DNA from: Gemmataceae bacterium
GTDB taxonomy: Bacteria; Planctomycetota; Planctomycetia; Gemmatales; Gemmataceae
Assembly: GCA_019752375.1 (NCBI GenBank)
Contig: JAIEMG010000063.1
Span: 1-64,000, forward strand
DNA: 64,000 nucleotides
Reading direction: 5' to 3'
Position 1 is the stretch's first letter. Each line of letters opens with the position of its first letter. Shown here one piece after another: positions 8,301 through 15,365 of this stretch. A model generated the notes under the pieces. The model ran no database searches and was not told the DNA's origin. It saw nothing but the letters and a program-made list of their open reading frames with translations. Position numbers and translations under genes: made by a program.

Positions 8301-10826
8301 CTCGTGCTGCGCCAGGCTGACGCCGCTGGTCGTCGAGGGCACGTTGAGCAGGGCGGGCGGCGTGCCCGCGGCGACGCTTGCCTGCGACTGCTTGACCCAT
8401 TCCGCCTTCTGGTCGATCGGAATCGTGTCCAGTCCGAAGCCGACGGCCAGCATACGAGCCTGGACCAGGTCGCTCTCGGCCTTGCGAAGCTGTTCGGCCT
8501 GGCCGGTCTGGCCGGCCGTGGTCGCGCCTTGCACCAGGCCCTGGATCCGGGTGTTGCACACGCTGCGCAGGTCCATCAGGGCGCGCTCGGGGCTGTCCTC
8601 ATCCGGCCCGAAGGCGACACTGGACTTCTGAGCTTCCTGCACCTTCTGCAAGGCCTCGATCAGTCGGCCTTCCTTCTGCATGACTCGCGCTTCGGCAACC
8701 AGCCGCTTGGCGTTTTGCTTGGCCAGGTCGGCCACCGGCGCCACCGGGGTGCCCGTCGTCGGGACCACCGGGGTGCCCGTCGTCGGGACGAACGAAGTGG
8801 TCGTCGGCACCTGAGCGACCGTGGTGGTCGGTGTCGTGCCGGTCGCCGGACCGAACGGGCTCGTGGTCGGCGTCGTGCCGACGCCCGTTCCCGGGGTCGT
8901 GGCCGGTCCCTGGACGACGCCGGTGCCCGGCGGCGTCAGAGGACCGGTCGGTGTCGTGTTGGCGACGACGGCCGGCGGCTTCGCGCCGGTGCCGGGCGGC
9001 GTCACGTCAGGCTTCTTGGTCGGCGTGTTCTGCACGATCGCGGTGTCCGGCGGCGGCGGCAGCTTGATCGGCTTGCTCTTGCTGCGCCCCGCCTGGGCGT
9101 CGGCCACGACCTTCTCCGGACGGTCGCCCAGGTCCCAGATGCTGTACGGGCCATGCAGGTGACGGGCGCGGTCCGCCATCTTCTCGGCTTCGTCAAACTG
9201 TCCCTTCTCGCAGAGACGCCGCGCCTCGACCAGCACGCGAGCCGCCTCTTCCTGATCGCGCTTGGTGCGCTGCTTCAGGATGTCGGCGCGCAACTTGTCG
9301 GGGTTGTCCTCGAACAGTCCCCAGCCGCTGGTCGGAGCGGAAGCAGCACGCTGGCACAGGTCCTTGGCCTCTTCCAGCTTGCCCTCGTTGTATTTCTCGC
9401 GGGCCTGGCGAAGCAGGACGTGCGCGTCTTGCTTCTCGCCGGTCTGCGCCGCGGCGGCGCTGGCGGTGGCGCCCGGCGCCGTGCCGGTCTTGGCCTCGAT
9501 GCGACGCACGTCCGCCAGGACCTTGTCCGGATTGTCTTCCCACCATTCCAGGTTCGGCCGCTTCTTGGCCGCCTGCTCGGCCAGTTCGCGTGCCTTGGCG
9601 GCGTTGCCGTCCTGGAGCGCCTTGCGGGCATCCTTCAACATGTCGCGAGCGGCCTGGGGATTGCTGTCCACGGTCGAAGGAGCGCTGGCGACGGGCGTGC
9701 TGGGACGCGCCGGCGTGGTCGGAGCGCCGGCGACGGGAGTCGTTGGCTTCGGCGTCGTCGGGACGCTGGCCACCGGGGTGGTCGGCTTCGGCGGAGTGGT
9801 GGCCGCGGTCGTGCTGGGCCGTGCGGTCGGGACCGGGGGCTTCGGCGTGGTTTCTTCGTCCTTTGGCCAGACCGGAGGCGGCGGCACGGAAGCAACGCCT
9901 TCACCGGTACGCGGAGCGCTCGGCTTGGGTAGCTCGGTACGCGGCGTCGTCGGTGTCGGCGGCTTGCTGGCCACTTGCTTGGTCCGCGCCGTCTGCACGT
10001 CCTTGAGCAGCTTGGTTGGGCTGTCGCCCCACAGGTGCATCGAAAACGCCGACTCGGCCTTGTCCGCGTCCTTCGCGTACTGTTCGGCCTTGTCGAGGTC
10101 GCCTTGCTCCAGGGCCGTGCGGCCGGCGGCCAGCATGCCCTTGGCGTCCAGCTTCACACCGGCGTTCTTGGCAACGGCTTTCGCCTTGGTGATGTCGTCG
10201 CGGATCTTGCGCGGGGTGTCCTCGCCGGGGGTGTACGCGGCGCCCAACGCATCCGCCTCGCTCGCCAGCGCCTCGGCGGCGGCAAAGTCGTTCTTGACCA
10301 GGAGGGCGCGGGCCTGCTGGAGCTTGGCGCGCGCGCGGGCCAGTGGGGCGGCGGATTCCGGCGGCGCTACGGGCTGCGAAGGCCCGGAGCCGCGCGGCCG
10401 CAGTTGCTCGGTGAGCTGCTGCGCCCGCTGGCGGTCGGCCGTCGACAGGAACTGGTTGCCCGTCACCTCCTTGAGGAGGTCGGAGGCTTCCTGCACCCGC
10501 CCGCCGCGAAAGGCTTCGTCCGCCTTTCGCAGTTGCTCGGTGCCGTCCCGACGGCTCTTGAGGGCCGCGCTGTTCTGCTGCACGCGAGTGCTCAGCTCCT
10601 GCTGCTCGGTCGCGCTGAGATCTTCCTTGCCGATTTCCGCCTGCTCGAAGAGCTTGGCGGCGAACTCGTACTCGCCGCGGCGGTAGAGGTCGATGCCGGA
10701 GGTCAGCGCATTGTGCGCGCGGGACGGCCGATCCTGCGACCGGCCCGCCTCGGTTTCCACGACGAGCAGCGCCAAGATTACCCCCAGCGCCAGTCGAACC
10801 CAACCTCGCGAATATGCCCTTGCCAC
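5385..10826 (-). CDS. Giant TPR-secretin (GspD/PilQ-like outer-membrane channel)
   Basis: 1,813 residues. The start is the GTG at 10826, five bases after a perfect AAAGGAGG; the frame stays open upstream but without a signal. A signal peptide (LALGVILALLVVETEAG) leads into some 1,000 residues of TPR-like helical pairs and Thr/Pro-rich linkers (about 290-390 and 590-700). An STN-type domain follows (about 1220-1300, LEFKDTPLHQVVDDL), then the secretin core with its signature near residue 1730 (VPDGGTVLLGG, then IPYINRLFKNVGYG and LLIMVTPRIII). Secretins form the outer-membrane pore of type II secretion and type IV pili. The usual length is 600-750 residues, so the N-terminal extension is exceptional. 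Its partner may be the pseudopilin-like gene at 585. Confidence 0.85.
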   Translation of the reverse strand: MARAYSRGWVRLALGVILALLVVETEAGRSQDRPSRAHNALTSGIDLYRRGEYEFAAKLFEQAEIGKEDLSATEQQELSTRVQQNSAALKSRRDGTEQLRKADEAFRGGRVQEASDLLKEVTGNQFLSTADRQRAQQLTEQLRPRGSGPSQPVAPPESAAPLARARAKLQQARALLVKNDFAAAEALASEADALGAAYTPGEDTPRKIRDDITKAKAVAKNAGVKLDAKGMLAAGRTALEQGDLDKAEQYAKDADKAESAFSMHLWGDSPTKLLKDVQTARTKQVASKPPTPTTPRTELPKPSAPRTGEGVASVPPPPVWPKDEETTPKPPVPTARPSTTAATTPPKPTTPVASVPTTPKPTTPVAGAPTTPARPSTPVASAPSTVDSNPQAARDMLKDARKALQDGNAAKARELAEQAAKKRPNLEWWEDNPDKVLADVRRIEAKTGTAPGATASAAAAQTGEKQDAHVLLRQAREKYNEGKLEEAKDLCQRAASAPTSGWGLFEDNPDKLRADILKQRTKRDQEEAARVLVEARRLCEKGQFDEAEKMADRARHLHGPYSIWDLGDRPEKVVADAQAGRSKSKPIKLPPPPDTAIVQNTPTKKPDVTPPGTGAKPPAVVANTTPTGPLTPPGTGVVQGPATTPGTGVGTTPTTSPFGPATGTTPTTTVAQVPTTTSFVPTTGTPVVPTTGTPVAPVADLAKQNAKRLVAEARVMQKEGRLIEALQKVQEAQKSSVAFGPDEDSPERALMDLRSVCNTRIQGLVQGATTAGQTGQAEQLRKAESDLVQARMLAVGFGLDTIPIDQKAEWVKQSQASVAAGTPPALLNVPSTTSGVSLAQHEINPQQQRGLDLLAKARLELKSGNEPVARRLAEEAFSGPYLVRKEAEDMLRQCDVEAFNQRQLAAKRSFDAGVAAYKRKDFGQAVAIFKEIDARLLPPTDHSRMKDYMLSPDMKPFTSTAVAQATPPAVTPGTPGTGNVTVVRNDQPADSYQQQVGAMQEIKFQQMREMGLAVQKDATDRFQAGDVDRAFEILGRYRTMLEDSNLEPDRLTLLRRPIEARAQQFKTLKAQKEFEQLMKSKSTTVASKQAKEALVEQEKNRQVKELVSQYNQFRKEGKYREAEMAAVKARELDPDSPAIDAMIYSARILRNQNDVQTGKRNREDHFTSDLNNAEDPGPVVNTNEPVSFNSKDWKNRVGKRDPLTSQLIGKKTDKDREIERRLNGPINLEFKDTPLHQVVDDLRVMSGMNIVTDKPALDEEGISLDRPLSVKLEGIAMKSALNILLHQVHLTYVIKDEVLQITTERHARGKLVQRTFPVADLIIPVDNYIVPNAANFMKAISQGPMDNPNLVRQGSTPAMRSMLDGQGVGTPGGDRINASTSTTSGGSPSTIPQAGFRGPGQTNTMEELLIKLITNNIMPQSWSDVGGPGTIDFFPLGMALVINQTPDVQEQVQELLDALRRLQDLEVSVEVRMISLSEAFFERIGMDFQLNLKTDASTKTLEPQIVTQQFKPLNYINDLNGRNQIVGLQPGASGGSFSPGLALTPDLDVPIRSSSFQYAIPPFGGYPGIPGADGGLSMGLAFLSDIQVFMFMEAAQGDKRMNVMQAPKLTLFNGQTSTIQIQDFQYFITNVQVVQSGGQIAFVPQNQPIPLGVNLAVQAVVSADRRFVRLNLAPTLTNLASALVPLFPITTFITPVFEGGAQGQPVPFTQFIQQPTFTSVTIQTTVSVPDGGTVLLGGLKLLNEGRNEFGPPVLSKIPYINRLFKNVGYGRDTSSLLIMVTPRIIINAEEEERQTGVRSGGPGGTGEVGGLGP

Positions 10827-11111
10827 CCTGGCCTCCTTTCCCCGTCCGACCCCCCGGCCGGTGCCCATTGCGGGATTGCTCCGTTCCGCACGGCCCGATG
10901 CCCGACCCGGCACCCGGCACCACTCCAAGACCTTGCCCCGCGAATGCGTCCCAGGAAAAACCTGAGCCATTCGGTTTCGCTAAAGGTAAGGCTTGGAAAG
11001 CGGCGGGACCATAACGCCGTGCCAACGGAGAATCAAGGCCAAGTGAAGACAAGTGCCAGAAATCGGCACGCTATCTCTTGATATGGGGAGAAACGAGCGA
11101 GGGCCGCCTTT

Positions 11112-11163
11112 TGTGGGGCCGGCTTCCAGCCGGCCAGATGACCGGCTGGAAGCCGGCCCCACA
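11112..11163. repeat. Paired-hairpin repeat (GGCCGGCTTCCAGCCGGCC type)
   Basis: Perfect 22-bp arms (11112-11133 and 11142-11163) around an eight-base loop. Each arm contains the self-complementary word CCGGCTTCCAGCCGG. The same word recurs at 31949-31971, 32158-32180 and 32192-32214. It sits between the divergently transcribed secretin and PuuD-like genes. Confidence 0.75.
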
Positions 11164-11203
11164 TTCTCATGCCGAAGCGTGGGAACGTGGGTGGTGCTTG
11201 GCC

Positions 11204-11233
11204 TTGTTTCTTTTTTTCGGCGGCGGCTATAGT
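11204..11233 (+). promoter_or_regulatory. Candidate sigma-70 promoter of the PuuD-like gene
   Basis: TTGTTT (11204-11209), an 18-base spacer and TATAGT (11228-11233). The -10 lies in the middle of an imperfect GC palindrome, GCGGCGG-CTATAGT-CCCGCCGC, which might modulate access. Seen by eye only. Confidence 0.35.
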
Positions 11234-11338
11234 CCCGCCGCTTGCTGAGGAAGCCCATCTCCGGGACATGACGTCCGGGAATACTCCATTTCTTGCCCCG
11301 AGGCCGACGCCTCGAAGCCGTCTCCAGGAGGGATGACG

Positions 11339-12091
11339 ATGCCCCACCCGACTCGTCCTTGGATCGCCATCAACGCCGATCTCGTGCCGGCCGGTAAGAC
11401 CACCTGCGCCTACGCCCGGCTCAACGTCGGCTACTTCGACGCGATCCTCAATGCCGGCGGTCTGCCGTTCATCCTGCCGCCGTTGGGCAAGGAAGCGGAA
11501 ATCGACGCCTTGCTGGACCGCGCGGACGGCGTGGTCCTCAGCGGCGGCCTCGACATGGACCCTCGGCGGCACGGACTGCCTTCGCATGCCGCCGTGCAGC
11601 CGATGGCCCAGCGCCGCGACGACAACGATCGCCTGCTGGTGCGGCGCATTATTGAACGCAAGATTCCCGTGCTCGGCATCGGCGTTGGCATGCAGCAACT
11701 GAACCTGGCGTGCGGCGGCGGGCTTTACATGCACCTCCCGGAGGATCAACCCCGCGCCATGCCGCACCGCGATGCAACGGGCGGTCCCCATCGCCATGCC
11801 GTATTGCTGGAGCCCGGCACACGCATGGAAGAGATCTACGGCGCCGGCGAAATCCGCGTGAACAGCACCCATCACCAGGCTGTTCGCGTGGTTGGGCCCA
11901 ACCTGCGTGTCGGCGCCCGCGCCCCGGACGGCATCATCGAAGCCATCGAAGGCGCCGACTCCGACTGGTACTGCGTCGGCGTCCAGTGGCACCCCGAATC
12001 GGAAAGCGCCTCCGCCCTGGACATGCAGCTCTTCGAGAGCTTCATCCAGGCGTGCTTGCGCAAGTCCCAGTCGCTGGAACTGGCAGCCTGA
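11339..12091 (+). CDS. PuuD-like class-I glutamine amidotransferase fold protein without catalytic Cys
   Basis: 250 residues. The ATG at 11339 has AGGAGGG six bases upstream, whereas the ATG at 11333 would abut it directly. The sequence follows peptidase C26 / gamma-glutamyl-GABA hydrolases throughout: SGGLDMDP (about 58-65), the nucleophile-elbow region LGIGVGMQQLN (about 112-122) and the QWHPES box (about 220) with the catalytic His and Glu. In the family the elbow reads GICRGMQ, with Cys as nucleophile; here that Cys codon is GGC, glycine. Either the protein is a pseudo-enzyme or chemistry has shifted. The nearby AnmK-like gene suggests a cell-wall or amine context, but that is inference. 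Confidence 0.75.
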   Translation: MPHPTRPWIAINADLVPAGKTTCAYARLNVGYFDAILNAGGLPFILPPLGKEAEIDALLDRADGVVLSGGLDMDPRRHGLPSHAAVQPMAQRRDDNDRLLVRRIIERKIPVLGIGVGMQQLNLACGGGLYMHLPEDQPRAMPHRDATGGPHRHAVLLEPGTRMEEIYGAGEIRVNSTHHQAVRVVGPNLRVGARAPDGIIEAIEGADSDWYCVGVQWHPESESASALDMQLFESFIQACLRKSQSLELAA

Positions 12092-12098
12092 GTGAATG

Positions 12099-12222
<124 letters not shown>

Positions 12223-12232
12223 GACTACTCCC

Positions 12233-13441
12233 ATGACAACCCGCTGGTTCATCGGCCTGACGCCCGGGTCGACGATTGATGGCATCGACGCTGCTCTGCT
12301 GGAAACGCAGGGAGTGGGTCTCGACCTGCGCGTACGGCTGCTAAAGTATCATCATCAGCCCTATTCGCCGGAGCTGCGTGCGTTGATTCGGCAGGCTGCA
12401 ACGCCGGGTGCGGTGCAGGCGCGTCAGATCAGCTTGTTGCATCGCGTGCTTGGTGAGACGCTGGCTGCGGCGGCGCGGCACGTGGCGGATGCCGCCAGCT
12501 TCAGCCTGCCGCAAGCGCTTTGCATCAGCTGTCCGGGCCAGTGTGTCTGGCAGGAATCCGAAGGGCGGTTTCCATCAGCGCTCGAGCTGGGCATGCCTGC
12601 CGTGGTGGCGGAGCGGACCGGGGTGACGTGCGTCAGCGATTTTCGCTGTCGCGACCTGGCGGCCGGCGGCCAGGCGGTGCCGTTGCACGCCATCGCGGAC
12701 TATCTGCTGTTTCGCCATGCGGAAGAGAACCGGCTGCTGCTGCACCTGGGCGGCCTGGCCAGCGCGGTCCTGGTGCCGGCCGGCGGCCGCGTCTCGGATG
12801 TCATGGGCATCGAGGCCGGCCCCTGCACCCTGCTGCTGGACGGCATCATCCACGAGTTGACCGGCGGGCGGGAGACTCACGACACCGGCGGCAAGCACGC
12901 GGTGCAGGGGCGGTGCATCGACGCGGCTTTGGAACACTGGCTGGGCCATCCGTACTGGCACCGGCGTCCGCCCCGCAGTCTTTCCTTTCAAGCATTTACC
13001 GCGGAGTTCGTCACCCAGGCTCGTCAGCTCAACGGCTCCCTTCACGATGTGCTTTGCACCGCAACGCACCTGGTGGCACGCGGGCTCGCGGCCACGGTGC
13101 GCAAGTTCCTGCCGCCCGGTCGAGTGCCGCCACGCGTGCTCCTGAGCGGCGGCGGCGTGCGCAACGGTTTCCTCTGGCACCTGCTCCAGCAGCAACTGGA
13201 CGCGGGAGAGATGGCACGCACCGATTCCGTCGGCGTGCCGGCCGAGGCACGCAAGGCCATTGCGTTTGGTATCCTGGGAGCGCTGGCCGTCGATGGCGTA
13301 CCATCCAACGTGCCGTCGATCACGGGGGCTTCGGGCGCGCGGCTGCTCGGCAGTCTGACTCCGGGTTCGCCGGCAAACTGGGCGAGGTGCGTCACCTGGA
13401 TGGCCGGCCAGATGATGCCGACCCTGTCGCGCGCGTCGTGA
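12233..13441 (+). CDS. anmK: AnmK-like anhydro-N-acetylmuramic acid kinase
   Basis: 402 residues. AnmK phosphorylates and opens 1,6-anhydro-MurNAc during cell-wall recycling in the cytoplasm. The family motif DFRxxDLAAGGQxxPL is clear at about residues 139-154 (DFRCRDLAAGGQAVPL) and contains the catalytic Asp. Further family blocks are LHLGGLASAVLV, GPCTLLLDGII, and the C-terminal LLSGGGVRNGFLW. The N-terminal phosphate loop, usually GTMSGTSxDGID, is degenerate here (GLTPGSTIDGID), so ATP handling may differ from standard AnmK. There is no visible Shine-Dalgarno because a repeat element abuts the ATG. Function is confident at family level only. Confidence 0.75.
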   Translation: MTTRWFIGLTPGSTIDGIDAALLETQGVGLDLRVRLLKYHHQPYSPELRALIRQAATPGAVQARQISLLHRVLGETLAAAARHVADAASFSLPQALCISCPGQCVWQESEGRFPSALELGMPAVVAERTGVTCVSDFRCRDLAAGGQAVPLHAIADYLLFRHAEENRLLLHLGGLASAVLVPAGGRVSDVMGIEAGPCTLLLDGIIHELTGGRETHDTGGKHAVQGRCIDAALEHWLGHPYWHRRPPRSLSFQAFTAEFVTQARQLNGSLHDVLCTATHLVARGLAATVRKFLPPGRVPPRVLLSGGGVRNGFLWHLLQQQLDAGEMARTDSVGVPAEARKAIAFGILGALAVDGVPSNVPSITGASGARLLGSLTPGSPANWARCVTWMAGQMMPTLSRAS

Positions 13442-13483
13442 AAAGGGGGGTACTGCAGCGAAAGCCCGATTCACCGAGACAGT

Positions 13484-13564
13484 CTGTAGCTGCAGGCTTT
13501 CGCCTGCGGACCAAATGTACGGCACCTCCGACGCCACTCCGCAGGCTGAAGCCTGCGGCTACAG
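13484..13564. repeat. Paired-hairpin repeat (GCAGGCTTTCGCCTGC type)
   Basis: Arms at 13484-13509 and 13539-13564 are nearly perfect inverted copies. Each contains its own hairpin (GCAGGC-TTTC-GCCTGC; CCGCAGGC-TGAA-GCCTGCGG). It sits between the convergent anmK and CBS genes. A GTTAATGGCATTT motif downstream (13635-13647) resembles a family-A terminus, but I find no matching left end. Confidence 0.65.
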
Positions 13565-13652
13565 TCGTTGCGCCGATCCTTCCACGGAAAGTAGCGCTGT
13601 AGTATTCGCTGACATGCCACCGGCACGTTGCCGCCGTTAATGGCATTTCAGG

Positions 13653-14168
13653 CTACTTGTCTTTGCAGAGATGCGTGATGTGCCGAAGCATGTCGCGGAC
13701 CGAGATGACGCCTTCGGGCTTGCCATCGCGAACGACCGGCAAGTGCCGATAACCGCCGACATCCATCTTGTGCAACGCGTAGGCAAGCGTCGCGTCGGTG
13801 GTCAGCGTCTCCGGATTGGGCGTCATGAACTCCTTGACGGGCAGGGCTCGGTAGGAATCGCCGTCGGCGTCCAGCTTGGTCAGCAGATCGCGTTCGCTGA
13901 TGATGCCGACGAGCTTGCCCGCTCCATCGACGACCAGCAGCGCCCCAATCCCCGTCCCGAGCATGGCCTGGATCGCATCGCCCAGAGTCGCGGTCGGCCC
14001 CACCACCACCGGCTCGAGTCGGCACAGCTTGCCGACGGAATCCTCCATCAAACTACGTTCGACACGATTGCTGGCGCTGGGCAGGTCCAATTGCGTCAGG
14101 TCCTGGCCACAGCCAGCGCATTCTTCGCCTCCAGGCAGATTATCATGGCCGCAGTTGGGACAAATCAT
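13653..14168 (-). CDS. Zinc-ribbon plus tandem CBS domain protein
   Basis: 171 residues. An N-terminal four-Cys zinc ribbon (CPNCG...CAGCG, residues 3-21) is followed by a CBS pair (about 45-170) with typical GALLVVDGAGKLVGIISERDLL and [26 protein letters not shown] pairs usually bind adenine nucleotides and report energy state. It lies downstream of korB on the same strand, and a second CBS protein precedes korA, so the pair may tune or sense the oxidoreductase. A repeat element lies six bases upstream of the ATG, leaving no visible ribosome binding site. Confidence 0.8.
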   Translation of the reverse strand: MICPNCGHDNLPGGEECAGCGQDLTQLDLPSASNRVERSLMEDSVGKLCRLEPVVVGPTATLGDAIQAMLGTGIGALLVVDGAGKLVGIISERDLLTKLDADGDSYRALPVKEFMTPNPETLTTDATLAYALHKMDVGGYRHLPVVRDGKPEGVISVRDMLRHITHLCKDK

Positions 14169-14174
14169 CGTAGT

Positions 14175-14247
14175 GGTCAGTGGTCAGTGGTCAGGGATCA
14201 GGGATCAGGAGTCAGAGAAATCGGTATGCTGACTCCTGATCCCTGCC
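14175..14247. repeat. GAGTCAG-type inverted repeat before the CBS gene
   Basis: The left arm AGGGATCAGGAGTCAG (ending at 14215) faces CTGACTCCTGATCCCT (14229-14244), and the left arm begins with tandem TGGTCAG units. Read towards the CBS gene it ends CTGACCACTGACCACTACG just before the ATG, the same end as the element before anmK. Confidence 0.75.
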
Positions 14248-14253
14248 TCCTGG

Positions 14254-15276
14254 TTAAGCGACTACCCAGGTATCGTCCGCGGCGAACAGGTCTTCGAGCT
14301 TGCCGCGGCCCTTGGTACGGATCGCGTCATCGATTTGTTTGTTGAGCGTATCCTCGTAGATTGGCCGCTCCACGGCGCGGAAAACACCGAAGCACTCCGG
14401 GAAACGCGGATAGACCATCCGGCTCAGCAGGTAAGCCAGGCTCGGCTCCTCGGCCTTTTCGTCGTGGATGAGCAAGTCGTCCACGGTGATGCCGTTGCCC
14501 AACGTGACCACTTCCGGATCGAGGCCGTGCAGCCGGATTCCCTTGTTGCGGTCCTTGCCGAAGATCAACGGCTTGCCGTGCTCCAGGTGCAGGATGTTGT
14601 CTGCCTTGATGCTCTTGTCGGTAGCGTACTCGAAGACCAGATCGTTGAAGATCTTGCAGTTCTGATAGATCTCGATGAACGCGGTGCCCTTGTGCGCCGA
14701 AGCGCGGCGGAGCGTTTCGGTCAGGTGGTTGATGTCCACGTCCACGGTGCGGGCAACGAACGTCGCTTCGGCGCCGATGGCCAGCGACAGCGGCCGCAAC
14801 GGGTTGTCGATGGAGCCAAGCGGGCTCGACTTGGTGCGCGTGCCGAGACGCGACGTGGGCGAATACTGCCCCTTGGTCAGGCCGTAGATTTCATTGTTGA
14901 ACAGCACGATCTTCATGTCGATGTTGCGGCGAATCGCATGGATCAGGTGATTGCCGCCGATCGACAGACCGTCGCCGTCGCCGGTGATGACCCAGACCGT
15001 CAGGTCGGGCCGACTCGCCTTGAGGCCGGTGGCGAAGGTCGGCGCCCGCCCGTGGATCGAGTGGAAGCCGTACGTGTTCATGTAGTACGGAAAGCGGCTG
15101 GAGCAGCCGATGCCGGAGACAAACACCATTTTCTCGCGCGGGATGCCCAATGGCGCCAGGGCCTTCTTCATCTGGGCGAGAATGGAGTAGTCGCCGCAGC
15201 CGGGGCACCAGCGCACTTCTTGATCGCTGGCCAGGTCTTTCGCCGTCAAGGTGGGCAGGGAGGTCGCCGTTGACAT
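14254..15276 (-). CDS. korB: 2-oxoacid:ferredoxin oxidoreductase, beta subunit
   Basis: 340 residues. The ATG at 15276 is chosen because GGAAGAGG precedes it; a longer in-frame start adds 22 residues of no family similarity. CPGCGDY (about 25-31) supplies Cys ligands for a [4Fe-4S] cluster. The TPP/Mg motif is GDGDGLSIGGNHLIHAIRRN with NNEIYGLTKGQ (about 100-135). The enzyme reversibly converts a 2-oxoacid such as 2-oxoglutarate, CoA and oxidised ferredoxin to acyl-CoA, CO2 and reduced ferredoxin in the cytoplasm. korA lies just upstream. Substrate choice (2-oxoglutarate rather than pyruvate) is inferred from the two-subunit layout. Confidence 0.88.
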   Translation of the reverse strand: MSTATSLPTLTAKDLASDQEVRWCPGCGDYSILAQMKKALAPLGIPREKMVFVSGIGCSSRFPYYMNTYGFHSIHGRAPTFATGLKASRPDLTVWVITGDGDGLSIGGNHLIHAIRRNIDMKIVLFNNEIYGLTKGQYSPTSRLGTRTKSSPLGSIDNPLRPLSLAIGAEATFVARTVDVDINHLTETLRRASAHKGTAFIEIYQNCKIFNDLVFEYATDKSIKADNILHLEHGKPLIFGKDRNKGIRLHGLDPEVVTLGNGITVDDLLIHDEKAEEPSLAYLLSRMVYPRFPECFGVFRAVERPIYEDTLNKQIDDAIRTKGRGKLEDLFAADDTWVVA

Positions 15277-15365
15277 ATAAACCTCTTCCAAAGTGTATTC
15301 AGAATTCCGCGGTGCATCGTCGGTGGCTCGGGCGGCAGCCACGGACTGTGACGACTCTCAATCAC

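Noticed and set aside
6960-9932. 990-codon plus-strand frame opposite the secretin
   Set aside because: It is the shadow of the repeated helical region; composition is Arg/Leu/Ala-rich without family similarity.
13600-13650. A fourth complete family-A element near 13.6 kb
   Set aside because: Only a right-end-like GTTAATGGCATTT is present; no left end or duplication was found.
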